Origin: Fusobacteriaceae bacterium
GTDB taxonomy: Bacteria; Fusobacteriota; Fusobacteriia; Fusobacteriales; Fusobacteriaceae
Assembly: GCA_031272775.1 (NCBI GenBank)
Contig: JAISTB010000016.1
Location: 1 to 64,000, forward strand
DNA: 64,000 nt
Direction: 5' to 3'
Shown one piece after another: positions 1-8,375 of this stretch; within the stretch, counting starts at the first letter, position 1; each line of letters opens with the position of its first letter. The notes under the pieces are model-generated. The model was not told the origin of the DNA. It was given only the letters and a program-made list of their open reading frames with translations, and ran no database searches. The translations under genes and the position numbers were made by a program.

Positions 1-2
1 TG

Positions 3-830
3 AAGTCGATACGGGAGTTTATCACAGACGAGGCTTATCTTGCGGGCGTTAGAATTCTCATCGAAAGCCGCGACGAGACGCCGACGCCTGAAACTTATGC
101 CGAGGCCTGTATGACGGTGTTGACAAAAATCGGCGCTGAAATCTCGGCTATCAAGGAAACCTACGAAGGTACTACAGATTTCAGCGATAAAAAATTCAGC
201 GAAGTCTTCAGGAACAAGACTCGGCTTATTACCGACCCGCATGGAGAAGGAGAAGGGATATCACAAAACGCGCCTTCGATTAGGCCTGAGTGGAAAATTG
301 ACCTCGGACTTGCCGACTGGTTCGTGTTCAACGACAATTTCGGTACAACAGAAGAAAAAGCGTTTGTTGCGTATTTTGCTTCATATGTTGAGGATTTGAA
401 GCGTGAGTACGAATACGTATTCCTCGTCCGAAACGAAAGGCAGCTTGTTCTGTATTCCTTTGACGGAGGGGAGCGTTGTGAGCCGGACTATTTGATGTTC
501 CTCGGACGCAGAAACGGAACCGGTGTTGAGCAATACCAGATATTTGTCGAGCCCAAGGGCAACCATCTTCTCGAAGTCGATAAGTGGAAGGAGGACTTCC
601 TGCTCCAGATTGAAAGTCGCGGCATTCCAAAAAAGACCTTTGCCGACGATAACGAATACTACGTATGGGGATTCCCGTTCTATAACCAGCAAAACAGGAT
701 TGATACATTCACCCAAGCGTTCGTGCGACTTCTACCGCCTGGGTACTATGGTCTTCCCCAAGAAACGCAACGTGAGGTTGCCGTCGACACTCCGCCTCTA
801 GATTATAATGATGAACCTGCGAATAAATGA
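3..830 (+). CDS. Type III restriction enzyme Res subunit, C-terminal part
   Basis: The frame is open from base 3, so this is the tail (about 275 residues) of a gene that starts outside the window. The segment FVEPKGNHLLEVDKWKEDF and the surrounding GxxxPDY...F..EPKG pattern are typical of the C-terminal endonuclease-like region (PD-(D/E)XK type, D and E-x-K visible) of type III restriction/helicase (Res) subunits. The helicase motifs would lie upstream. A broken vsr gene follows 24 bp downstream, so this is the edge of a restriction-modification island. Base composition is AT-richer than the core genes to the right. A generic DEAD/DEAH helicase-nuclease is the main alternative. Whether the full gene is intact cannot be seen. 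Confidence 0.7.
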   Translation, partial: KSIREFITDEAYLAGVRILIESRDETPTPETYAEACMTVLTKIGAEISAIKETYEGTTDFSDKKFSEVFRNKTRLITDPHGEGEGISQNAPSIRPEWKIDLGLADWFVFNDNFGTTEEKAFVAYFASYVEDLKREYEYVFLVRNERQLVLYSFDGGERCEPDYLMFLGRRNGTGVEQYQIFVEPKGNHLLEVDKWKEDFLLQIESRGIPKKTFADDNEYYVWGFPFYNQQNRIDTFTQAFVRLLPPGYYGLPQETQREVAVDTPPLDYNDEPANK

Positions 831-854
831 TCACCAACGAAAAGAGATAAGCTT

Positions 855-1247
855 ATGGCAGACATATTTGACAAAGAAAAACGCTCAGCTGTAATGCGGA
901 ATATTTAAGGCAAGGGAAACAAGTCCACCGAACTGGCGATCATTGCCATTTTTCAAGAATTAGGTATCAGTGGTTGGAGGCACGGATATCAGCTCAAAGG
1001 TCATCCGGATTTCGTCTTCCTAAAGAAACGCATCGCCGTTTTTGTCGACGGTTGCTTCTGGCAAGGTCATAATTGCAGAAATGCTCGTCCCCAAGAAAAC
1101 GAGACATTCTGGAGGAAAAAAATCGGCGACAATATCGCGCGTGACAGGATAATTACCACGTTGTTTGAAAGTCGAGGCTGGATAGTTATTCGCATATGGG
1201 AGTGCGAATTGAAAAAAATAACCGTGAAATTCTTGTTAAAAAATTAA
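855..1247 (+). pseudogene. vsr: vsr very-short-patch repair endonuclease, broken by a nonsense codon
   Basis: Read through one stop, this encodes about 130 residues of Vsr, the endonuclease that nicks T:G mismatches arising from 5-methylcytosine deamination. The N-terminus MADIFDKEKRSAVMRNI is typical. The stop TAA at 906-908 replaces the Lys/Arg expected before GKG (AAA to TAA needs one change). The rest is well conserved: HPDFVF with the catalytic Asp, VDGCFWQGHNC, then FWRKKI and NIARD. No alternative ATG lies soon after the stop, so a full protein is not expected. I could not count the A-run near 875-882 with certainty, so an extra indel there is possible and the start is good to within about 1 base. 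It sits beside a restriction subunit, the usual setting for vsr. Confidence 0.8.
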
Positions 1248-1357
1248 GCGGCGCATTATTAGTGAAAGATACTGAATAAATCTTGTATATTTATATATTG
1301 ACACCTTACGAAACAGCAGAATCTATTCCGCAAACCTCAACAAAAGGAGAGCCCCCC

Positions 1358-1747
1358 ATGACAACCTTCATCTGCTACCCCAAATGCACAACCTGCCAAA
1401 AAGCAAAATCCTGGCTTGACCGCAAAGGAGTCAAATACGAAATCCGCGACATCAAGACGGCCAATCCAAGCTACAAGGAACTGAAAACCTGGCTTGCCAC
1501 AAGCAAGCTGCCGGTAAAAAGCTTTTTCAATACAAGCGGCTTGCTGTATAAGTCCATGAATCTCAAAGAAAAACTCCCCGCCATGAGCGAAGACGACTGC
1601 CTGAAACTACTCGCCACAGACGGGATGCTTGTGAAGCGCCCGCTTTTGATCGGGGACGGGTTTGTGCTGGTGGGATTCAAGGAGGGGAATTGGGCGCATA
1701 ACATACGCCCCGCCGTAGGCGACCCGGCCCCTTACCCGCAAGTGTAA
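1358..1747 (+). CDS. ArsC/Spx-family thioredoxin-fold reductase
   Basis: A 129-residue protein of the ArsC/Spx/YffB family. The N-terminal CYPKCTTCQKA holds a CxxC redox pair (Cys10, Cys13), as in Spx/MgsR-like members. Later come the family pattern around KxxLP with a FNTSG turn and the segment MLVKRPLLIGDG, the usual (I/V)KRP element of this fold. The start is ATG 1358, behind AAAGGAGAG at about 1343; a TTG further upstream would add 25 unlikely residues. Such proteins are arsenate reductase-like or regulatory, and no arsenic genes are nearby. The flavodoxin gene 68 bp downstream on the same strand suggests a shared redox role, which is inference. Confidence 0.82.
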   Translation: MTTFICYPKCTTCQKAKSWLDRKGVKYEIRDIKTANPSYKELKTWLATSKLPVKSFFNTSGLLYKSMNLKEKLPAMSEDDCLKLLATDGMLVKRPLLIGDGFVLVGFKEGNWAHNIRPAVGDPAPYPQV

Positions 1748-1815
1748 GGGCGTAATCTTGCGCCCGCCTTGTCATCACCTTAATACTGGCATTATCCCCA
1801 AAGGAGGTCCCCAAT

Positions 1816-2298
1816 ATGAATAAACCACTGGTAGCATACTTTTCAGCAAGCGGCGTCACAGCCAAGGTAGCGAAGATACTGGCGGAGGCGGCAAGCGCCG
1901 ATCTCTACGAAATCAAGCCGGAAGTTCCTTACACGCAAGCGGATCTGGACTGGCAGGACAAAAATTCCCGCAGTTCCATCGAAATGAAAGATAAATCCTT
2001 CCGCCCGGCCATCGCCGACAAAGGCGCCAACATCGCCGCATATGACGTGATATTCCTCGGCTTCCCCATCTGGTGGTACATCGCGCCGACGATCATCAAT
2101 ACTTTCCTCGAAAGTTATGATTTCGCGGGAAAGACTGTCGTGCTGTTTGCCACATCCGGCAGCAGCGGTTTCGGAAAAACCGTGGAAAGCCTGAAGGGTA
2201 GCGTTTCCGCTTCCACGATGATCAAGGAGGGCAAACTTTTGAACGGCAAACAGACCAAGGAAGGTCTCGCGGCTTGGGTTGCGGATCTTGGAATATAG
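1816..2298 (+). CDS. Flavodoxin
   Basis: A 160-residue single-domain flavodoxin, an FMN electron carrier. The start [19 protein letters not shown] is a phosphate-binding loop close to the S/T-x-S-G-N-T pattern. [13 protein letters not shown] supplies the aromatic wall next to the isoalloxazine ring, and [10 protein letters not shown] is the second flavin loop. Length is normal for this family (closest to the flavodoxin_4 group). A strong Shine-Dalgarno AAAGGAGGT ends about 7 bases before ATG 1816. The protein is cytoplasmic, with no signal peptide. The ArsC-like gene upstream may be co-transcribed. The partner oxidoreductase is not identifiable here. Confidence 0.88.
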   Translation: MNKPLVAYFSASGVTAKVAKILAEAASADLYEIKPEVPYTQADLDWQDKNSRSSIEMKDKSFRPAIADKGANIAAYDVIFLGFPIWWYIAPTIINTFLESYDFAGKTVVLFATSGSSGFGKTVESLKGSVSASTMIKEGKLLNGKQTKEGLAAWVADLGI

Positions 2299-2315
2299 GA
2301 CGTTTTCAAATTTTA

Positions 2316-2344
2316 TTGACAACATCAATAAAATCATATACAAT
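2316..2344 (+). promoter_or_regulatory. Sigma-70-type promoter of the AlbA/HATPase relic
   Basis: TTGACA at 2316-2321 and TACAAT at 2339-2344 are separated by exactly 17 bp. The site lies about 108 bp upstream of the relic's ATG at 2452. Confidence 0.7.
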
Positions 2345-2451
2345 TTGGGCAAAAATATGTAATATTGCCTGAATAAATGTCTCGATTCGACCGGAAAGCG
2401 AAAAAACCCAGAGATGATGAGATTAAAAAGTCATGAATGGAGAAAGCCCAT

Positions 2452-3456
2452 ATGAAAGTTGGCAGAGAAAATGAAATTTTGGAGTTCAAACGGACTACAG
2501 GCGAACTAAATGAAGCCGTCATCTCGATTTCTGCTATTCTGAACAAACATGGAGGCTGAGAGCTCTATTTTGGCGTGCAAAATGACGGTACTCCTGTCGG
2601 GATGGATATTTCTGACAAAACGCTTAGGGATATAAGTCAAGCGGTAGCTAATTTCCTTGAACCAAAGATATATCCGAAAATCAATGCAGTATATATCCAC
2701 GAAAAGCATTGTATTCGTGTGGAATTTTCGGGCGACAAAGCACCATATCTGGCCTTCGGTTGCCCTTACATCCGCGTTGCGGACGAGGACAGACAAATGT
2801 CTGCGGCGGAACTGGAGAAGTTCATCCTCAAAAAGAATGCCGGACGCGATATCTGGGACAGCGAACCTTCCAATAAAACTGTAAGCAATGTAGACGAAGG
2901 CGTACAGTATCTGATTGAAAAAATGAACTGGCGTGTTGTGCTGGATGGTTCCGTCCAGCGAAAAGAAATTCCGGAAGTCCCTGTCGATGCGATCCGTGAA
3001 GCCATCACAAATTCCTTTGCCCACAGAGATTACCGCTCCACGCAAAATAATGAAATAGCCGTTTTCAGCGATAGAATAGAAATCTACAATCCGGGACGCT
3101 TCCCAGACGGACTAACGCCGGAAGACTATATTCACGGGAATCCTCGCCCGATTAAACGCAACCCGAATCTTGCGCAGCTTTTGTATTATTCAAAGGATAT
3201 TGAGAGTTTTGGAACCGGCTTGCAGCGAATCGTGGCCGCCTGTGAGGAAGCGAAAGTAAAGGTTTCGTTCGAGACACTAAAGCTCGGGTTTGTCGTAGTG
3301 TTTCACCGCCCGACTAGCGATTTTGCTACAAAGGATACTAACTGGATAACCAATGACCAGAGAAATGCCCCTGCAAGCATTGGCAACACTGTAAAAGACA
3401 CTGTAAAAGACACTGTAAATGTGTTGCAGGCGAAAATATTAGGAGGTCCCCCGTAA
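2452..3456 (+). pseudogene. AlbA_2 / HATPase_c_4 transcriptional regulator relic (RecG-related COG2865 type)
   Basis: The frame starts at ATG 2452 (MKVGRENEILEFKRTTGEL, the AlbA_2 DNA-binding start) and is cut by TGA at 2557-2559. The family normally has a Gly run there (KHGG-stop-ELYFGV), so a single GGA-to-TGA change explains it. The remaining frame to 3456 carries the full AlbA_2 end and the HATPase-like part (PVDAIREAITNSFAHRDY, then GNPRPIKRNPNLAQ and FGTGLQRI). The C-terminus is also cut: after the three TVKDTV-type repeats (ACTGTAAAAGAC units, about 3390-3420), where family members continue into a winged-helix domain, it runs into the ribosome-binding site of the next gene. So this is a nonsense mutation plus a 3' deletion. 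TGA recoding was considered and rejected because TGA ends many intact genes here. Confidence 0.78.
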
Positions 3457-3873
3457 ATGAAATCATACCGCAAAGAACTGCATTTCCACACGAAAACCCG
3501 TCGGGCCTTTGTAAACATCACGCCGCAAGTGGAAGCGGCGTTGGCTGAGAGCGGGATCCGCGAAGGCCTGTGTCTTGTGAACGCCATGAACATCACGGCC
3601 AGCGTATTGATCAACGACAATGAAAGCGGTCTGCACAGCGACTTTGAAAAGTGGCTGGAAAAGCTCGCGCCCGAAAAACCCTATGACCAGTACGCCCACA
3701 ACGGCTACGAGGACAACGCCGACGCACATTTGAAGCGCACCGTCATGGGACGGGAGGTCGTGGTCGCCGTCACAAACGGCAGGCTGGACTTCGGGACCTG
3801 GGAGCAAATTTTTTACGGAGAATTCGACGGCAAGCGCGACAAGCGGGTATTGGTGAAGATCATCGGGGAATGA
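3457..3873 (+). CDS. YjbQ family protein (UPF0047)
   Basis: A 138-residue member of the YjbQ/UPF0047 family (COG0432), compact cytoplasmic proteins, some reported to show secondary thiamine-phosphate synthase activity. The histidine-rich signature is clear: [16 protein letters not shown] followed by [25 protein letters not shown], the conserved core that ends in the E-x-D-GKR turn. Length matches the family. ATG 3457 directly follows the stop of the broken regulator, and its Shine-Dalgarno AGGAGGT lies inside the last codons of that relic. This supports a deletion that moved the relic up against this gene. No thiamine genes lie nearby, so the physiological role is open. Confidence 0.88.
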   Translation: MKSYRKELHFHTKTRRAFVNITPQVEAALAESGIREGLCLVNAMNITASVLINDNESGLHSDFEKWLEKLAPEKPYDQYAHNGYEDNADAHLKRTVMGREVVVAVTNGRLDFGTWEQIFYGEFDGKRDKRVLVKIIGE

Positions 3874-3895
3874 CGAAGGCGCCCGCAAATAGTCG

Positions 3896-3924
3896 TTGTC
3901 AGAAAGGAAAAAACATGCTACAAT
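3896..3924 (+). promoter_or_regulatory. Sigma-70-type promoter of the GNAT gene
   Basis: TTGTCA at 3896-3901 and TACAAT at 3919-3924 with a 17-bp spacer, 46 bp before the GNAT start codon at 3971. Confidence 0.65.
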
Positions 3925-3970
3925 AACGATTATACAAAGCGGTCCGAGGGACCGCGGGGGGAGGTAAAAA

Positions 3971-4423
3971 ATGGCGGAAAAAGAAGAAAACATCACGATC
4001 CGCGCCATGGTCGCGGAAGATTACGACGCGGTGTACGCGCTCTGGAAACGGACGGAAGGTATGGGCCTGCGCGCCATCGACGACTCGCGGGAGGGCATCG
4101 CCAAATTTCTGCGGAAGAATCCTGAGACGAACTTTGTGGCGTTGAAGGCGGGTCAACTTGTCGGCGTGATTCTCGGGAGCTATGACGGCAGGCGCGGCTA
4201 CGTCTACCATACGGCCGTCGAAAGCGAACTGCGCGGACAAGGGATCGGGAAGGCTCTTGTCAATACGCTCCTGGCCAAATACAAGGAGATCGGCGCGACG
4301 AAGCTCGGCCTGATTGTACTGACAAACAACCCCGAAGGCCTGAAATACTGGCAAAAACGGGGCTTTGTGCTGCGGACCGACAACCATTACCTGAGCTATA
4401 CCGTAGACCCTGAAAATATCTGA
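3971..4423 (+). CDS. GNAT family N-acetyltransferase
   Basis: A 150-residue single-domain GNAT enzyme that would transfer an acetyl group from acetyl-CoA. The N-terminal strand is ITIRAMVAEDYDAVYALW. The acetyl-CoA pyrophosphate loop is ELRGQGIGKALV (R/Q-x-x-G-x-G), and the C-terminal LKYWQKRGF matches motif B. The start has a GGGGAGG Shine-Dalgarno at about 3956-3962. The substrate cannot be deduced. It stands alone between its own promoter and uvrB. Confidence 0.85.
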   Translation: MAEKEENITIRAMVAEDYDAVYALWKRTEGMGLRAIDDSREGIAKFLRKNPETNFVALKAGQLVGVILGSYDGRRGYVYHTAVESELRGQGIGKALVNTLLAKYKEIGATKLGLIVLTNNPEGLKYWQKRGFVLRTDNHYLSYTVDPENI

Positions 4424-4500
4424 CCCGGGTTTGCGGGCAGCGACCGGAGTGATGAACTTTTCCCCCGCGGATGAGGCCTGGTTAAGTAAAGAGGAATTTT

Positions 4501-6486
4501 ATGCGTTTCAAATTGCAATCGAAATATGAACCTACGGGCGACCAGCCCGAGGCCATCGAACAGATCGTCAACAATATCCATAACGGCGTCAAGGATCAGG
4601 TGCTCCTGGGCGTGACGGGCTCGGGAAAGACATTTACCGTGGCCAATGTCATCGCGCAGACCCAGCGGCCGGCCCTCGTCCTCGCGCCCAACAAGACCCT
4701 GGCCGCCCAGCTCTATTCCGAGTACAAGGCCTTTTTCCCGGAAAACGCCGTGGAATATTTCGTCTCCTACTATGATTACTACCAGCCCGAGGCCTATATT
4801 CCGTCTACGGACACCTATATCGAAAAGGACTCGTCCATCAACGACGAGATCGACAAGCTGCGCAACGCGGCCACCGCGGCCCTGATCAACAGGCGGGACG
4901 TGATCATCGTCGCGTCGGTATCGGCCATCTACGGCCTAGGTTCCCCCGAGACCTACAAAAAGATGACGATCCCCCTGGACAGGCTGACCGGCATGCCCCG
5001 GAAAGACTTGATCCGGCGGCTGATCGCTCTGCGCTACGAGCGGAACGACATCGCCTTCGAGCGGGGAAAATTCCGCGTCAAGGGAGACGTCGTCGATGTG
5101 TATCCATCGTATACGGAAACGGGCTACCGCCTCGAATACTGGGGCGACGAGCTCGAGGAAATCTCGGAGATCAATACGCTGACGGGGCAGAAGATCAAGA
5201 GAAATCTGGAGCGGATCATCATTGCTCCGGCGACGCAATATCTGACTGAGGACGGCGACGAAGAACGCGTCTTTCAAGAGATCCGGCAGGACCTTGTGAC
5301 GGAGGTCGACGCCTTTTCCCAAAGGGGGAAGCTCCTCGAGGCCCAGCGCTTGAAGCAGCGGACGGAATATGACCTCGAGATGATCCGGGAGATCGGGTAC
5401 TGCAAGGGCATTGAAAATTATTCCCGCTATCTGGCCGGAAAACAGCCGGGGGATACGCCGGACACGCTGCTGCGGTATTTCCCGCGGGATTTTCTCATTT
5501 TCATCGACGAATCCCACATCGCGGTCCCGCAGATCCGCGGCATGTACCTCGGCGACCGTTCCCGGAAAGTTTCCCTTGTGGAAAACGGCTTCCGGCTCAA
5601 GGCGGCCCTTGACAACCGGCCCCTGCGCTTTGACGAATTCCGGGACATCGCGGGACAGACGGTCTTTGTTTCGGCGACCCCGGGGGATTTTGAGGTGGAC
5701 GCCAGCGGCGGCTGTATCGCCGAGCAGCTGATCCGGCCCACGGGCATCGTGGATCCCGAAATCGACGTGCGGCCCACAAAAAACCAGATTGACGACTTGC
5801 TCGAAGAGATCCGGATCCGGGCAAAGAAAAAAGAGCGGGTCCTGGTGACGACGCTCACAAAAAAAATGGCCGAGGAATTGACGGAATACTACATCAATCT
5901 GGGCGTAAAAGCCAAATATATGCACTCGGATATCGAAACCCTCGAACGAATCGAGATTATCCGCGGCCTGCGCAAAGGGGAATTTGACGTCCTCGTGGGA
6001 ATCAACCTGCTGCGGGAAGGCCTCGACATTCCCGAAGTCTCGCTGGTGGCCATATTGGAGGCCGACAAGGAAGGCTATCTCCGGAGCCGCCGTTCCCTGA
6101 TCCAGACCATCGGCCGGGCCGCCAGAAACACCGAAGGCCGCGTGATCCTTTACGGCGACGTCGTCACGATGTCCATGCGGGAGGCCATCGACGAAACAAA
6201 CCGGCGGCGGGCCAAGCAAATCGAATACAACGCCTTCAATCATATCGACCCCCGGACCATCGAAAAAGAAATCGCCGAGGATCTGATCAATCTTGACTAC
6301 GCCCTCCCCGTGGACGAGGCGGGGCTCGGGCGCAAGAAAAAATTCACGTCCCGGGAGGATATCGAAAAAGAGATCGGCAAGCTTCAAAAATCCATCGCCA
6401 GACTCTCCAAAGAGCTTGATTTTGAAAACGCCATCGTCAAAAGAGACGAAATGCTGCGCCTGAAAAAGCTATTGCTGGAATTTTAG
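4501..6486 (+). CDS. uvrB: Excinuclease ABC subunit B
   Basis: UvrB, 661 residues, the damage-verifying helicase of nucleotide excision repair acting with UvrA and UvrC. Visible parts are the Walker A loop GVTGSGKT (37-44), the beta-hairpin segment YDYYQPEAYIPSTDTYIEKD that clamps DNA, the DESH Walker B box (336-339), helicase motifs V and VI (GINLLREGLDIPEV and QTIGRAARN), and a C-terminal UVR coiled coil for UvrC from about residue 625 (IEKEIGKLQKSIARLSKELDFENA). Length and start (MRFKLQSKYEPTGDQPEAI) match the family. GAGGAA lies just before ATG 4501. It appears monocistronic, and no uvrA or uvrC is in the window. Confidence 0.98.
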   Translation: MRFKLQSKYEPTGDQPEAIEQIVNNIHNGVKDQVLLGVTGSGKTFTVANVIAQTQRPALVLAPNKTLAAQLYSEYKAFFPENAVEYFVSYYDYYQPEAYIPSTDTYIEKDSSINDEIDKLRNAATAALINRRDVIIVASVSAIYGLGSPETYKKMTIPLDRLTGMPRKDLIRRLIALRYERNDIAFERGKFRVKGDVVDVYPSYTETGYRLEYWGDELEEISEINTLTGQKIKRNLERIIIAPATQYLTEDGDEERVFQEIRQDLVTEVDAFSQRGKLLEAQRLKQRTEYDLEMIREIGYCKGIENYSRYLAGKQPGDTPDTLLRYFPRDFLIFIDESHIAVPQIRGMYLGDRSRKVSLVENGFRLKAALDNRPLRFDEFRDIAGQTVFVSATPGDFEVDASGGCIAEQLIRPTGIVDPEIDVRPTKNQIDDLLEEIRIRAKKKERVLVTTLTKKMAEELTEYYINLGVKAKYMHSDIETLERIEIIRGLRKGEFDVLVGINLLREGLDIPEVSLVAILEADKEGYLRSRRSLIQTIGRAARNTEGRVILYGDVVTMSMREAIDETNRRRAKQIEYNAFNHIDPRTIEKEIAEDLINLDYALPVDEAGLGRKKKFTSREDIEKEIGKLQKSIARLSKELDFENAIVKRDEMLRLKKLLLEF

Positions 6487-6526
6487 GGCCTTTTTCTGTT
6501 TTTTCCGGCGAATTGCGTCTCCGACC

Positions 6527-6555
6527 TTGACAAAGGGCGAATTTCCGGATATAAT
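6527..6555 (+). promoter_or_regulatory. Full-consensus sigma-70-type promoter
   Basis: TTGACA at 6527-6532 and TATAAT at 6550-6555 with a 17-bp spacer: a perfect match to the bacterial vegetative consensus. It drives the small membrane-protein gene starting at 6626. Confidence 0.88.
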
Positions 6556-6625
6556 AGAAGCAGACAGCAAACCGCCCGTCGCGGAAGGCGATGAAGAAGG
6601 CGGTAAAGAAAGCAGGTGAGGTTCC

Positions 6626-7090
6626 GTGACCAATGTGCATATCCGCTACGCCGTAATGAGTATCAGCCTGCTCGTGATTATTTTGCTCGTTTACCTCATG
6701 AAAAAGAAGCGCAAATCCCGCCTGATCGTTGTCGATGACGTCATCGAAAGCTACTATTACCGCTATGGCGGCGATATCGGCTGGATCCGCGGGCAATTCC
6801 TCAATTACAAATTCAAATCCCTTTCGGCCATGCTGAGCAGCAAAGACGCCGAAGATTCCGATTTCCGGATCGATATCCTCGAAGGGGAGGACGGAAAGAA
6901 AATGAACGTCTACGCGACGGAATACAGCTACAATTCCTCGCCGAAGCTGGAACCCCTGATCCGGGAGCTGCAGTTAACGGAGCAGCAATACGGGCGCTTC
7001 CTCGAAAATATCCTCGCGACCTACTGCGTCAAAGGCCCCGACGCCATCCGGGAGCAAATCCGGAACAAGAAAAAAGAAAACAAGCATTAA
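6626..7090 (+). CDS. Hypothetical membrane-anchored protein
   Basis: A 154-residue protein that I do not recognise. The N-terminus has one hydrophobic segment (about residues 9-24, SISLLVIILLVYLM) followed by KKKRK, the pattern of a single-pass protein with its body in the cytoplasm. The soluble part is mixed alpha/beta, with a charged C-terminus ending KKKENKH. The GTG start at 6626 is chosen because AGGTGAGG lies just upstream; the next in-frame ATG (6656) would remove half the membrane segment. It has its own consensus promoter and converges on lysA, with only 2 bp between stop codons and no obvious terminator. Confidence 0.6.
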   Translation: MTNVHIRYAVMSISLLVIILLVYLMKKKRKSRLIVVDDVIESYYYRYGGDIGWIRGQFLNYKFKSLSAMLSSKDAEDSDFRIDILEGEDGKKMNVYATEYSYNSSPKLEPLIRELQLTEQQYGRFLENILATYCVKGPDAIREQIRNKKKENKH

Positions 7091-7092
7091 CC

Positions 7093-8364
7093 CTATTTCA
7101 CAAGCTTTTTGTAAATCGGAAAGCCGTCGAAGGTCGCGAAATAATCCTTCGGCGTCTCGGCTCTGCGGATCGGCTCAAAGGAACCGTCGGCCTTCAGGAG
7201 AATTTCCGCCGAGCGCAATTTTCCGTTGTAGTTGTAGCCCATGGAAAAGCCGTGGGCGCCCGTATCGTGGATCACGAGAATATCGCCGACATCCGTTTTC
7301 GGAAGCTTCCGGTCGATCGCGAACTTGTCGTTGTTTTCGCACAGGGCCCCGACGACGTCGTAGGTATGGTCCTCAGGCGCGTCTTCCTTCCCCAGTACCG
7401 TAATATGGTGATAAGCGCCGTACATGGCCGGTCGCATGAGATTTACCGCGCAGGCGTCGACGCCGAGATATTCCTTGTAAATGTGCTTTTGGTGCACCGC
7501 CGTCGTCACGAGGCAGCCGTAGGGACCGGTCATAAAGCGGCCCGATTCCGTATAAATGGCGATATCCGTCATGCCCGCGGGGCCCAGGATTTTTTCATAG
7601 ACCCGGCCCACGCCCGCTCCGATGGCCTTGATGTCGGCGGGTTCCTGCTCGGGCGTATAGGGAATGCCGATTCCCCCCGAGAGATTGATGAAGCCGATGT
7701 GGACGCCCGTCGCCTGTTTGACTTCCACGGCCAGGGAAAACAATACCTCGGCCAGCATGGGATAATAGTCGTTTGAGACGGCGTTGCTGACGAGAAAGGC
7801 GTGGATGCCGAATTCCTTGACGCCTTTGGCCGAGAGGATCCGGAAGGACTCGATCAGCTGTTCTTTCGTCATGCCGAATTTGGAATCGCCGGGATTGTCC
7901 ATGATGCCGTTGCTGATCCGGAACAATCCGCCCGGATTGAAGCGGCAGCTCATTTTTTCGGGAAATTTCCCGAGGATGGCCTCAAGATAGGGAATGTGCG
8001 TGATATCGTCAAGATTGATGATGGCGCCCAGCCTGGCCGCAAGGCGGTATTCCTCCGCCGGCGTGTTGTTTGAGGAAAACATGATGGCGTCGCCCATGAT
8101 CCCCAGAGCGTCGGAGATCATGAGCTCCGTCAGGGACGAACAATCGCAGCCGCAGCCGCATTGATTCAAGATTTGCACGAGAAAAGGATTCGGCGCGGCC
8201 TTGACCGCGAAATACTCCCGGAAGCCCGGATTCCACCCGAAGGCCGCGTTCATAGCCAGGGCGTTTTCCCGGATACCGCGTTCATCGTAGAGATGAAAGG
8301 GCGTTGGATACTGTGACGCGATTTCCAGCGCTTTTTCTTTTGTAACAAATGCTCGTTTTTTCAT
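7093..8364 (-). CDS. lysA: Diaminopimelate decarboxylase-type PLP enzyme
   Basis: A 423-residue fold-type III PLP decarboxylase that fits diaminopimelate decarboxylase, the last step of lysine synthesis (meso-diaminopimelate to lysine plus CO2). FAVKA holds the PLP-binding Lys55. Also visible are CDCSSLTEL, SGGIGIPY for the phosphate-binding glycine loop, the ESGRFMTG box and the C-terminal GALCENNDKFA, the C-x-E-N-D active-site contribution from the partner subunit. No other lysine genes are nearby, so a related amino-acid decarboxylase cannot be ruled out. It lies 11 bp behind the patatin gene on the same strand and is probably co-transcribed with it. Confidence 0.85.
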   Translation of the reverse strand: MKKRAFVTKEKALEIASQYPTPFHLYDERGIRENALAMNAAFGWNPGFREYFAVKAAPNPFLVQILNQCGCGCDCSSLTELMISDALGIMGDAIMFSSNNTPAEEYRLAARLGAIINLDDITHIPYLEAILGKFPEKMSCRFNPGGLFRISNGIMDNPGDSKFGMTKEQLIESFRILSAKGVKEFGIHAFLVSNAVSNDYYPMLAEVLFSLAVEVKQATGVHIGFINLSGGIGIPYTPEQEPADIKAIGAGVGRVYEKILGPAGMTDIAIYTESGRFMTGPYGCLVTTAVHQKHIYKEYLGVDACAVNLMRPAMYGAYHHITVLGKEDAPEDHTYDVVGALCENNDKFAIDRKLPKTDVGDILVIHDTGAHGFSMGYNYNGKLRSAEILLKADGSFEPIRRAETPKDYFATFDGFPIYKKLVK

Positions 8365-8375
8365 TTTATCCCCCG

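Noticed and set aside
2557-2559. TGA read as an amino acid (genetic-code change)
   Set aside because: Many intact genes end in TGA at family-typical positions (for example 3873, 4423, 27491), so TGA is a stop; the in-frame TGA is a mutation.
4936-6387. 483-codon open frame opposite uvrB
   Set aside because: No recognisable motif, no ribosome site, and complete overlap with a highly conserved gene.
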